A stretch of 64,000 bases of DNA from Methylobacterium brachiatum. Its GTDB lineage: Bacteria; Pseudomonadota; Alphaproteobacteria; Rhizobiales; Beijerinckiaceae. The stretch is taken from the NCBI RefSeq assembly GCF_020523825.1, contig NZ_JAJALK010000007.1, forward strand, positions 186,001 through 250,000, in the 5' to 3' direction. The notes under the pieces are model-generated. The model was not told the DNA's origin. It did no database searches and saw nothing but the letters and a program-made list of their open reading frames with translations. Shown here one piece after another: positions 25,618 to 34,700 of this stretch. Within the stretch, counting starts at the first letter, position 1. Each line of letters starts with the position of its first letter. The position numbers and the translations under genes are program-made.

Positions 25618-25866
25618 ATGGTTATCGGCCGCGATTACATGCTGCACAAGCCCTCCGGGCCGTCAGCCCCCGAGCATTATCTTCACACGCAGGTCGTGCC
25701 GCGTGCGGTCAACACGGCCGGGGCGCTGGAAGTCGCTCTGAGCCGGGCCTCCGCGCGGACCGGCATCCGGCCCTCGCTGATCCTCGCCGGCGTCGCGGCC
25801 GCCGCGATGGTCGCGGTGTACCGCGTCCGGCAGGGCCGCGCCGGGGCTGACGAACGGCGGATTTGA
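25618..25866 (+). CDS. small single-helix membrane protein, unknown
   Basis: An 82-residue protein with ATG at 25618 and a good ribosome binding site (AGAGG, six bases before). The N-terminal half is soluble and includes HYLHTQVVPRAVNTAG; a transmembrane helix lies near residues 52-68 (LILAGVAAAAMVAVY) followed by a basic tail. It is divergent from the molybdoenzyme across a 119-bp intergenic region with AT-richer sequence that probably holds both promoters. I do not recognise the family; a link to the molybdoenzyme is suggested only by position. Confidence 0.6.
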   Translation: MVIGRDYMLHKPSGPSAPEHYLHTQVVPRAVNTAGALEVALSRASARTGIRPSLILAGVAAAAMVAVYRVRQGRAGADERRI

Positions 25867-26143
25867 GCCGGCAGCCCCGACACGACGGAGGCGGCGCGGT
25901 GGTTCCGCGGAGCGGCCAGACCGACCGCCAAAGTTTCTGGGGGCGATCAGGTCCCACGCCGCCGGGAGCCTGCTCTCGTGCGTCGATAATGACGGATGCG
26001 ATGCCCAGGGCAGGGCCGCATAGGGCTTAGCGGGCTACGCCTGACCGTCATTCTCGCAGCGGGGGCACAGCACACCGATCCACCGCCACCCGGGACGCGG
26101 GCGCGGGCCGGTCGCGTTCAGGGACGCGCGCGATGGCGTCGTC

Positions 26144-26848
26144 TCACGGCGCCGGGGCCTGCCCCGCCACCACCACGCCCAGCGTATCCAGGAGGGAGGA
26201 GCGCGCCCGGCTGACGCGGCTCTTCACGGTGCCGACCTGGCAGCCGAGCTTGGTCGCCGCCTCCTCGTAGGTATGGCCCTCGGCGCCGACCAGCAGCAGC
26301 GCCTGCCGCTGCGCGGCCGGGAGCGTCCCGAGCTGCTTCCACACGACCTTGAGCGTGCTGGCATCCTCCTGGTCGGACAGGCTGGTCATCTGGCTGGCAT
26401 GGGTGCCGTCCACATCCTCGACCTCGCGCCGGTTCTTGCGCAACTCCGAGTAGAACTGGTTGCGCAGGATCGTGAACAGCCAGGCGGTGAAGTTCGTCCC
26501 GGGCCGGAACCGCGCCTGGTTGGCCCAGGCCTTCACGAAGGTCTCCTGCACGAGGTCGTCGGCCCGGCTGACATCGCCGACCAGGGACAGCGCGAAGGTG
26601 CGCAGGGCCGGAAGCGCCTTGATGATGTCGCTGCGGAAGTCGAACGCCACGACCTGGCCGTGGGCTGCCACGGCGGCTTCGAACCGCTCCACGAGGCCGG
26701 CGAGCTGGGCCGGGAGCGGCTCCTGCTCGACGATCTGGAAATAGTCGCGGATCGGTAGGGCGAGGTGCTGACCGAGGATCGTGGCGTAGCGGGGCACGGC
26801 GCTCTCGGGCGTGGGGCCGGCCGGCGGGTTCGATCCATCATCGATCAT
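26144..26848 (-). CDS. EcfG-type sigma factor
   Basis: A 234-residue sigma factor of the EcfG (general stress response) group. Region 2 reads [20 protein letters not shown], then [40 protein letters not shown]; region 4 reads [20 protein letters not shown] and [17 protein letters not shown]. EcfG is released when phosphorylated PhyR sequesters the anti-sigma factor NepR. Neither nepR nor phyR is next to it, so it is a paralogue outside the main locus, as seen in Methylobacterium species with several ecfG copies. An N-terminal extension of about 60 residues precedes the usual start of region 2. ATG at 26848 is preferred over 26926. Confidence 0.9.
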   Translation of the reverse strand: MIDDGSNPPAGPTPESAVPRYATILGQHLALPIRDYFQIVEQEPLPAQLAGLVERFEAAVAAHGQVVAFDFRSDIIKALPALRTFALSLVGDVSRADDLVQETFVKAWANQARFRPGTNFTAWLFTILRNQFYSELRKNRREVEDVDGTHASQMTSLSDQEDASTLKVVWKQLGTLPAAQRQALLLVGAEGHTYEEAATKLGCQVGTVKSRVSRARSSLLDTLGVVVAGQAPAP

Positions 26849-27048
26849 GCGCGTTCCCTGAGGCCCCTGTCTTGCTATCTGGAATGACTCTAACCGGGTA
26901 TCCGAGCAATCCTGAACCATTGCCAAACGCTCCCGGCAATATCGGGAAATTTACGCAGGATGGCGCGGCCGCGATGAATGGTGTTCGACTCCTGGGTGTG
27001 GCACCCAATCCCGCATCGGTGCAGAATACGGTTCGTGAGGAGAGCGGG

Positions 27049-27690
27049 ATGAGCCACGACCATGCACACGACCATCCCCACGGCAGCGATCTCTCGCCCG
27101 TCGAGGCGCGGGTCCGCGCGCTGGAATCCCTGCTGACCGAGAAGGGCTATATCGACCCCGCGGCTATGGACGCCCTGGTCGAGCTCTACGAGACGAAGGT
27201 CGGGCCGCATGCCGGCGCCCGGGTCGTGGCCCGGGCCTGGGTCGACCCCGATTACCGGGCGCGGCTCCTCGCCGACGCGACCCCGGCGATCGCCGAGCTC
27301 GGCATCGGCGGCCGGGGCGGCGAGCACATGGTGGTGGTGGCCAACACCCCCGAGACCCACAACCTCGTCGTGTGCACGCTCTGCTCCTGCTACCCCTGGC
27401 CGGTGCTCGGCCTGCCGCCGGTCTGGTACAAGGCGCCGCCCTACCGCGCCCGGGCGGTGATCGACCCCCGCGGCGTCCTGGCCGAGTTCGGGGTCACCAT
27501 CCCGGAGACCACCCGGATCACCGTGTGGGATTCCACCGCCGAGACCCGCTACATGGTCCTGCCGATGCGCCCCGCGAACACCGCGGGGTTCTCCGAGGAG
27601 GCTCTGGCCGCCCTCGTCACCCGCGACGCGATGATCGGCACCGGCCTGCCCGGAACGGTCCCGCCGACCCCGCCGGAGATGCCGGTATGA
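27049..27690 (+). CDS. nthA: nitrile hydratase alpha subunit, cobalt type
   Basis: A 213-residue alpha subunit of nitrile hydratase, which hydrates nitriles to amides. The metal site is [11 protein letters not shown] with C109, C112 and C114; Thr in CTLC indicates the cobalt type rather than the iron type (CSLC). The N-terminus is His-rich ([14 protein letters not shown]). AGGAG lies a few bases before the ATG at 27049. It overlaps the beta subunit start (ATGA). The amide product could feed the amidases elsewhere in the window. The upstream 200 bp to the divergent sigma factor holds no recognisable riboswitch. Confidence 0.96.
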   Translation: MSHDHAHDHPHGSDLSPVEARVRALESLLTEKGYIDPAAMDALVELYETKVGPHAGARVVARAWVDPDYRARLLADATPAIAELGIGGRGGEHMVVVANTPETHNLVVCTLCSCYPWPVLGLPPVWYKAPPYRARAVIDPRGVLAEFGVTIPETTRITVWDSTAETRYMVLPMRPANTAGFSEEALAALVTRDAMIGTGLPGTVPPTPPEMPV

Positions 27691-28346
27691 ACGGAGCCCA
27701 GGACCTCGGCGGCGCGCACGGGTTCGGGCCCGTGGTGCCGGAGCCGGACGAGCCGGTCTTCCACGCCGATTGGGAACGCCGCGTCTTCGCGATGGCGATG
27801 GCGATGGGCTTCACCGGCGCCTGGAACCTCGACGGCAGCCGCGCCACCCGCGAATCGCTGCCGCCGGCGCAATATCTGGCGTCGAGCTACTACGAGATTT
27901 GGCTTGCGGCCCTGGAGAAGCAGGTCGCCGCCACGGGCCTCGCGACGCCCGACGAGATCGCGGCGGGTCGGGCGTCCGAGCCGACCAAGCCGGTGGCGCG
28001 GGTGCTCGCCCGGGACGGGCTGGAAGCCCGGTTCCGCGCCGGCTTCCCGAGCAGCTGCGAGCCGGCCGCACCCGCCCGTTTCGCGGTCGGCGACATCGTT
28101 CTGGCCCGGAACGCCCATCCCACCGGGCATACCCGCCTGCCGCGCTACGCCCGCGGGCGCCGAGGCCGGGTCGAGCGCGTCGAGGGCGCGTTCGTGTACC
28201 CCGATACCAATGCGTACCAGGCGGGCGAGAACCCGACCTGGTTGTACACCGTCAGCTTTACCGCTCAGGAATTGTGGGGCGCGAGCGGCGACCCGGGCGG
28301 GATCGTCACGGTGGCGGCCTTCGAACCCTATCTGGAGCCGGCGTGA
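27687..28346 (+). CDS. nthB: nitrile hydratase beta subunit
   Basis: A 219-residue beta subunit that pairs with the alpha subunit to form the active site. Family segments include [20 protein letters not shown] at the N-terminus, [20 protein letters not shown] and the C-terminal SH3-like domain with [19 protein letters not shown] and WLYTVSF. The ATG overlaps the alpha stop (ATGA) and its stop overlaps the accessory gene GTG (GTGA), so three genes are translationally coupled. Confidence 0.96.
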   Translation: MNGAQDLGGAHGFGPVVPEPDEPVFHADWERRVFAMAMAMGFTGAWNLDGSRATRESLPPAQYLASSYYEIWLAALEKQVAATGLATPDEIAAGRASEPTKPVARVLARDGLEARFRAGFPSSCEPAAPARFAVGDIVLARNAHPTGHTRLPRYARGRRGRVERVEGAFVYPDTNAYQAGENPTWLYTVSFTAQELWGASGDPGGIVTVAAFEPYLEPA

Positions 28347-28666
28347 GCACGCCGTCGCCCAGGGCCTTCGCGGCCCCCTGGGAGGCCCAGGTCTTCGCCC
28401 TGGTGGTCTCCCTGCAGGAGGCCGGCCTGTTCACCTGGGCGGAATGGGCCGATCGTCTCGGGCGCGAGATCCGGCCAACGGACGCGCCGGAGCGGGCGGC
28501 CGATTACGCCGCCTGGCTCGCCACGCTGGAAACTATCCTGTCCGAGCGTGGGGTTACGGCCTCCGAGAGCGTCGCGGCGCGCACCGCGGCCTTCCTGCGC
28601 GCCGCCGCGGCGACGCCGCACGGCCAGCCGATCCGGCTCGAGAACGATCCGCTCTACCGGCCCTGA
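28343..28666 (+). CDS. nitrile hydratase accessory protein
   Basis: A 107-residue protein resembling the N-terminal part of the beta subunit (FAAPWEAQVFALVVSLQEAG, FTWAEWADRLGREI). Such accessory or activator proteins carry the alpha subunit and insert cobalt with its oxidised cysteines. It starts with GTG at 28343 overlapping the beta stop. Its 3' end overlaps the convergent MBL-fold gene by 13 bp. It has no CxxC metal motif of its own. Confidence 0.9.
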   Translation: MSTPSPRAFAAPWEAQVFALVVSLQEAGLFTWAEWADRLGREIRPTDAPERAADYAAWLATLETILSERGVTASESVAARTAAFLRAAAATPHGQPIRLENDPLYRP

Positions 28667-29529
28667 GCCGGGAGGCTGTCGAGGGGCACCGGGGCGGCGT
28701 GCGGGCGGCTGGCGAGAAGCGCGTCGAGGAGCGCCAGAACTTCGCGCCGGCCGCAATTCTTCGCCGCTTCGAACGGCGTCCAGGTCTGAACGAATTCGAA
28801 TTGCGCGAAGACCTGGCGGTAGCGTTCGAGTTCCTTCGGCGTCAGCGGCACGCCCCGGACGAACGCCTTGTGCGCCGAGATCGTCGTCGCCCGACGCGGG
28901 TCGGCGGGGTCGAGCTCGAACTTCAAGGCGTCGCCGCAGAAGCAGATCTTGCGCGCGCGGTCGAACAGGACGGCGTGGCCGTCGAAATGGCCGGCGGTGC
29001 GGTGCAGCTCCAGGCCGGGCAGGGGCTCCAGCACGTCGTCGTAGGGCCAGCTGACCTGCAGGGCGGCGCTCCAGGTGAAGTCGGCCGCGGGCAGGCACAA
29101 TTCCGGGTCGAACCGGTCCTGGAGCTGCACCAGGGCGCCGTAGGAATGCGGGTGGGAGGCCGAGAGCACCTGCATGCCGCCGAGCGTCTCGATCTGGTCG
29201 AGGGCGGCCTCGCTGAAGACCGGGCAGCCCTCGAACCCCATATTCCCGGCGTCGGTCCGGATCAGATAGGCGGAGGGGCCGATGCCGGAGACCGGCTCGT
29301 TCCAGAACCGCCAGACGCCGGGTTCCAGCTCCTGCCAGTGGCAGGGAAAGGCGTCCTGCGCCTCCCGGGCGGTGCGGAACCGCCAGCCGTCCTGGGGCGC
29401 CACGTGCCGAGCGTCGAGGCACATCGGGCAGGACGGGGGCGCCTCGAAATGGCGCTGCCAGAACCCGCAATTGTCGCAGGTATAGGCGGGCAGCTTCAGG
29501 GCGCCCGCGAAGGGCAGATAGCCGGGCAT
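28654..29529 (-). CDS. zinc-ribbon MBL-fold hydrolase-like protein
   Basis: A protein of 291 residues. An N-terminal zinc ribbon is formed by C18/C21 (YTCDNCGFW) and C34/C37 (PSCPMCLDA). The rest resembles a metallo-beta-lactamase fold: ASHPHSYGALVQLQ in place of the usual HxHxDH motif, HRTAGHFDGHAVLFD, and CFCGDALKFELD. The first metal site looks reduced, so hydrolase activity is uncertain. The start at 29529 has AGGAGAGG upstream; an in-frame ATG at 29553 would place that signal inside the gene. Convergent with the nitrile hydratase operon; functional link unproven. Confidence 0.8.
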   Translation of the reverse strand: MPGYLPFAGALKLPAYTCDNCGFWQRHFEAPPSCPMCLDARHVAPQDGWRFRTAREAQDAFPCHWQELEPGVWRFWNEPVSGIGPSAYLIRTDAGNMGFEGCPVFSEAALDQIETLGGMQVLSASHPHSYGALVQLQDRFDPELCLPAADFTWSAALQVSWPYDDVLEPLPGLELHRTAGHFDGHAVLFDRARKICFCGDALKFELDPADPRRATTISAHKAFVRGVPLTPKELERYRQVFAQFEFVQTWTPFEAAKNCGRREVLALLDALLASRPHAAPVPLDSLPAQGR

Positions 29530-29560
29530 CGTCTCGAACCTCTCCTGGCGCATGGCCCCG

Positions 29561-29662
29561 GGTTTCCAAAGGGTCCAGCCCTTCGGCGGGGTTCGGAGGT
29601 GGAACCCCGAAAGACCAGGGCTCCGCCCTGGACCCGCAAAAGGTCTCGGACCTTTTGAAACC
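29561..29662. repeat. 102-bp palindromic intergenic repeat with two hairpins
   Basis: The ends are near-matching inverted repeats (GGTTTCCAAAGGGTCC at 29561 and GGACCTTTTGAAACC ending at 29662). Inside are two perfect hairpins: CCAGGGC/GCCCTGG at 29615-29631 and AAAAGGTC/GACCTTTT at 29638-29656. The layout resembles dispersed palindromic elements common between genes in Methylobacterium. It sits between two minus-strand genes and may act as a terminator or mRNA stabiliser. Confidence 0.7.
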
Positions 29663-29671
29663 AGGACGTGT

Positions 29672-30691
29672 CTAGCGAGTCCGGTCCGGTAGCGCAGCCC
29701 GCCGGGGCCGGGTGGCCGCCACGGCCGCGGCGGCGAGCCCCAGCAGCGCCAGCCCGGCGAGGCCGCCGACCACCGTGTCCCGGGTGCGGCTCGTGACGAA
29801 CTCGCCCCGCGTGGTCTTCATCCGATCGGTGAAGCGCCCATCGATGCCGACCTCGCCGGGTACGGGATCGTAGAGGTTGCCGTCCATCTCGGGGATCGTC
29901 GTGTCGGACAGCTGGGCGGACCACATCGAGGCGGCCTTGCGGTCGGCCAGCGCGGGGGCCAGCGCCTGCGCGGCGGCCATCATCATCGACGAGCGCCCGA
30001 CCCAGACCTCCCGGCGCGGATGCTCGACGGCGTAGACGATCGCCTCGGCGCAGAGCCGCGGGTCGAAGACCGGATCCGGGGCGTATTGGCGGTGACCGGT
30101 GTGGTTGCGCGCCCAGTTGAATTGCGGGGTGTTCACCGCCGGCAGATAGACCACGCTGAGGCTGACGGCGACGTCGTCGTGGAGCAACTCGCAGCGCAGG
30201 GCGTCGGTGAAGCCGGAGACGGCGAATTTGGCCGCACAATAGGGCGCCTGGAGCGGCGCCGCCCGGATCGCGAGGCCGGACGAGACCTGGATGATCGCGC
30301 CGCGGTTGCGCCGCTTCATGTAACGCAGCGCCGCGAGGGTGCCGTAGACCTGGCTGAGATAGGTGGTCTCGGTCACCCGCCGGTACTCGTCCGGGGTGAT
30401 CTCGTCGGCGGGGCTCACCACGGTGGACATGGCGTTGTTCACCCAGGCCCGGATCGGGCCGAGCTCGGCCTCGATCCGCGCGGCGGCGGCGTCCACGGCC
30501 TGCGGGTCGGCGACGTCGGCCGCGATCGCCAGGACCGGCTGGCCGTAGGCGGCAAGCGCCCGCTCGGCGGCGGCGAGCCGCCCGGGATCGCGCGCCACGA
30601 CGGCCACCGACCAGCCGCCGGCGGCGAGGCGATGCGCGGTCGCGAGCCCGATTCCGGCGGTCCCTCCGGTAACGACTGCAACCCGCGCCAT
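29672..30691 (-). CDS. SDR family oxidoreductase with C-terminal membrane helix
   Basis: A 339-residue short-chain dehydrogenase/reductase. The cofactor motif TGGTAGIG, the NNAMS segment, Ser in VSSGLAIRA and the YCAAK catalytic motif are intact. Beyond the usual 250 residues there is an extension with a hydrophobic segment (GGLAGLALLGLAAAAVAA) near residue 315, followed by a basic tail, so the enzyme is probably membrane-anchored. The start at 30691 has GAGG upstream. Substrate unknown. Confidence 0.88.
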   Translation of the reverse strand: MARVAVVTGGTAGIGLATAHRLAAGGWSVAVVARDPGRLAAAERALAAYGQPVLAIAADVADPQAVDAAAARIEAELGPIRAWVNNAMSTVVSPADEITPDEYRRVTETTYLSQVYGTLAALRYMKRRNRGAIIQVSSGLAIRAAPLQAPYCAAKFAVSGFTDALRCELLHDDVAVSLSVVYLPAVNTPQFNWARNHTGHRQYAPDPVFDPRLCAEAIVYAVEHPRREVWVGRSSMMMAAAQALAPALADRKAASMWSAQLSDTTIPEMDGNLYDPVPGEVGIDGRFTDRMKTTRGEFVTSRTRDTVVGGLAGLALLGLAAAAVAATRPRRAALPDRTR

Positions 30692-30885
30692 CCTGTCCTC
30701 ACCCGATCGTTGACGAATCGCTGCGGCAACGGGTGTGGCCGCCCCCGGTTGCGCCGCACCACCGTGCCGGAACGTCACGGCCGCCGGTCTTTTCGGAACC
30801 CTTTGCGCAACATCCGGCGCCGAGCGCTGTTGGTTCTCGGTAGTCGCGCACAGTTCAAGCGCCACGGACATCGAGGATCGCAGCC

Positions 30886-31146
30886 ATGCGATACGGACGA
30901 CGTTTGTCCCTGCCGATCGATCCCTGGCCGCAAGCGTCGCTCGGCGAGCGCATGTCGGTCGGTCTGGTCCTGACCCTGCTGCTGGCGGTGCCGCTCTGCG
31001 CGGCCAGCGCCGTGATGGTCGTGAGCGCGACGATCGCGGCCTACATCGCCTGGTCCTACGACCTGGGCGCATCCCTGCGGGACGCCGTCGAGCGCCAGAT
31101 CGGCCGGATGGCCGGCGGCCAGGGGCGCGCAGTCCGGAAGGTTTGA
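30886..31146 (+). CDS. small membrane protein, unknown
   Basis: An 86-residue protein with a basic N-terminus and two adjoining hydrophobic segments (SVGLVLTLLLAVPLCAASAV and VMVVSATIAAYIAW), ending in a basic tail. It is divergent from the SDR gene. No family recognised; the length and hydrophobic pattern support a real gene, but there is no motif. Confidence 0.5.
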   Translation: MRYGRRLSLPIDPWPQASLGERMSVGLVLTLLLAVPLCAASAVMVVSATIAAYIAWSYDLGASLRDAVERQIGRMAGGQGRAVRKV

Positions 31147-31708
31147 GGGACGGCAGGCGTCCGCGCCTGATCGGCTGCAGCCGTTCGATGCGTGTTCCTG
31201 AACGCGAGACGGTTTGATCCCGGCTGTCGCATCCTCGCCCGCATCCAGAGGCGGCGAAGCGAAGCGCAGGCCTCGAAGGACTCTTCCGAACCGGCAACGC
31301 GATCCCTCGCGGCAGCTGCGCCTCAGGCCGAGAGGCCGATCGGCATGTCCGCCGATCGAATTGGCAGTTGCCGAACCGTCATTGCGAGCGCAGCGAAGCA
31401 ACCCAGTGATGCGCCACTTCCAGGGGATGGCGCGCTGCCCTGGGTTGCTTCGCTGCGCCCGCTATGACGGCGTGTGCCGAACGCTCCGCGAGGGGCAGCC
31501 ACGTTTTTTCGATAGCACCGCATGCGGCCTAACGATCCTGCCGGCCGTCGGGAAAGACGCACGAACTAATATCGCGTGGCCGCCCGCACCGTCTTCGGAA
31601 TGAAGCGCAAACCTGTTCATTGCGACCGTGCAGCCGCCGCCCGACGCAGGTCCGATTTGACCTCGACGCATCGGCTGGGCCAGTCAGGTTCGGAACCGAG
31701 AGATCGCC
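31147..31708. other. 562-bp intergenic region containing a REP palindrome
   Basis: No convincing gene. It contains the REP-like palindrome at 31377-31469 and otherwise ordinary sequence. The promoter of the acyltransferase/ligase fusion gene must lie in its right part. Confidence 0.5.
31377..31469. repeat. REP-like palindromic element
   Basis: Left arm CGTCATTGCGAGCGCAGCGA continuing AGCAACCCAG, and right arm CTGGGTTGCTTCGCTGCGCC continuing CGCTATGACG, are inverted copies separated by about 30 bp. This matches a REP/BIME-type family widespread between genes of Rhizobiales and Methylobacterium. No transposase is nearby. Confidence 0.75.
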
Positions 31709-34700
31709 ATGTTCCGTTCCCTGATGAGTGCCCGGCGCTTCGCGCCTCTGTTCTGGTGCCAGTTCTTCTCGGCGTTCAACGACAACTTCCTGAAGAACGC
31801 GCTGGGATTCCTGATCCTGTTCGGGATCGGCGGGCAGGCCTATGCGCATGCGGGCGTGCTCGTCACCCTGGCGAGCGCGGTGTTCATCGGGCCGTTCTTC
31901 ATCCTGTCGGGCCTGGGCGGGCAATGGGCCGACCGCTACGACAAGGCGCTGATGGCCCGGCGGCTCAAATTCGCCGAGATCTTCGCCGCCGGCACCGCGG
32001 TGCTGGGCTTCCTGCTGCATTCGGTGCCGGTGCTGTTCGTGGCGCTCGGCCTGTTCGGGACGATCGCGGCGCTGTTCGGCCCGATCAAGTACGGGATTCT
32101 GCCGGATCACCTGCGCCGCGAGGAGCTGCCCGCCGGCAACGCGCTGGTCGAGGCCGCGACCTTCCTGGCGATCCTGCTGGGCACGATCGCGGCCGGCGCG
32201 GCCTCGGCGATGGGCGGCTCCGGCCTGGTCTTCGGCGCCCTGGTGATGGGCTTCGCGGTTCTGTGCTGGCTGTCGGCCCGGATGATCCCGCCGACCGGGG
32301 AGGGTGCGCCGGACCTCCATGTCGACCGCAACGTGGCGCGCTCGACCGTCTCGCTGCTGCGCGACCTCTGGGCCGACACGCGCCTGTGGCGCGGCTCGCT
32401 GACGGTGAGCTGGTTCTGGCTGGTCGGCGTGGTGGTGCTGTCGCTCCTGCCGGTTCTGGTGCGCGACGCCTTCAACGGCACCGAGACGGTGATCACCGTG
32501 CTGCTGGCTCTGTTCTCCATCGGCATCGCCGTGGGGTCGGGACTGGCCTCTTGGCTCGCCAGCGGCCGGATCGTGCTGCTGCCGACGCCCGTCGGGGCGG
32601 TGCTGATGGGCCTGTTCGGCCTCGACCTCGCCTGGACGATCGGGTCCATGCCGCCGCCGCCCGCGGAGGCGATCGGTCCGCTGGACTTCCTGCGCAGCGG
32701 CGACGGGCTGCGCACCGCCATCGGCTTCCTCGGCCTCGCCGTGTCGGGCGGGCTCTACATCGTGCCCTCCTTCGCGGCCGTGCAGGCCTGGACCGAGAAG
32801 GCGATGCGCGCCCGCATCATCGGGGCGGTCAACGTCGTCACCGCGGCCTTCATGGTCGCCGGCACCCTGGCGCTCGCTGGGCTGCAGGCCATGGACCTGT
32901 CGATCGCCAGCCTGCTCGCATTGGTGGCGGTGCTGAACCTGGTCGTCGGCGTCCTCGTATTCGCGACCCTGCCGACCAGCCCGTTCCGGGACGCGCTGTC
33001 GATCCTGTTCCGGGCCTTCTACCGGCTGGAGGTGCGCGGGCTCGACAACGTTGCGGCGGCCGGACCGAACTGCATCCTGGCGCTGAACCACGTCTCGTTC
33101 CTCGACGCGCCCCTGGCCCTGTCGCTGCTCGATCAGGAGCCGGTCTTCGCGGTCGACAGCGGCATCGCGCAGCGCTGGTGGGTCCGGCCGTTCCTGCGGG
33201 TCACCAAGGCGATGCCGCTCGACCCGACCCGGCCGCTCGCGACGCGGACGCTGATCAACGCAGTCAAGAGCGGCGAAACGCTGATCATCTTTCCCGAAGG
33301 CCGTCTCACGGTCACCGGCAGCCTGATGAAGGTCTATGACGGCGCCGGGCTGATCGCCGACAAGTCAGGGGCCATGGTGGTGCCCGTGAAGATCGACGGG
33401 CTGGAGCGGACCGCGTTCTCGCGCCTGTCCCGCTCGCAGGTGCGCCGGCGCTGGTGGCCGAAGGTGACCGTGACGGTGCTGCCGCCGGTCCGCCTCACCG
33501 TGGACCCGGCGCTGCGCGGCAAGGCCCGCCGGCAGGCCGCCGGGGCGGCGCTCTACGGCATCATGTCGGACCTGCTGTTCCGCACCGCCGACACGAACCG
33601 CGGCCTGATGGCGGCGCTGATCGATGCCGGGGAGCGCCACGGCTGGCGCCGCACCGCGGTCGAGGATCCGGTCACCGGCCGCCTGACCTACAGCCGCCTG
33701 GTGACCGGTGCGAACGTGCTCGGCCGCAAGCTGATGCCCCTCGCCCCCGAGGGCGGGCGGATCGGCGTGATGCTGCCCAACGCCAACGGCGCGGCCGTGA
33801 CCCTGTTCGCCCTGGCTTCCGCGGGCCGGGTGCCCGCGATGATCAACTTCTCCGCCGGGGCGGCCAACGTCCTCTCCGCCTGCCGGGCGGCACAGGTCGA
33901 CAAGATCCTGACTTCCCGGGCCTTCATCGAGAAGGGACGGCTCGGAACCCTCGTCGAGGCGATCAAGGGGACCGTCGAGCTGGTCTATTTGGAAGACCTG
34001 CGCGCGACCGTCACGACGCCGGACAAGATCCGGGCGCTGCTCGCGGGCCGGAAGCCCCTGGTGAAGCGCCTGGGCGAGGACCCGGCCGCAATCCTGTTCA
34101 CCTCGGGCAGCGAGGGCACGCCCAAGGGCGTGGTGCTGGCCAACCGCTGCATGCTCGCCAACGTGGCCCAGGTCGCCGCCCGGATCGATTTCGGCCCGAC
34201 CGACAAGGTGTTCAACGTCCTGCCGGTGTTCCACGCCTTCGGGCTGACCGCCGGGCTGGTCCTGCCGCTGGTCTCGGGCGTGCCGGTCTATCTCTACCCG
34301 TCGCCGCTGCACTACCGGATCGTCCCGGAGCTGATCTACGGCTCCAACAGCACGGTCCTGTTCGGCACCGACACGTTCCTGTCCGGCTACGCCCGGGCCG
34401 CGCATTCCTACGACCTGCGCTCGCTCCGCTACGTCGTGGCCGGCGCCGAGGCGGTGAAGGAATCCACCCGCAAGACTTGGGGCGAGAAGTTCGGGCTGCG
34501 CATCCTCGAGGGCTACGGCGTCACCGAGTGCGGGCCGGTGGTCGCGCTGAACACACCGATGTTCAACCGCTTCGGCACGGTCGGGCGGATCCTGCCCGGG
34601 ATCGAGACCCGCCTGGAGCCGGTGCCCGGGATCGACGAGGGCGGCCGCCTCGCGCTGCGGGGGCCCAACATCATGCTGGGCTACCTGCGGGCGGAGAAGC

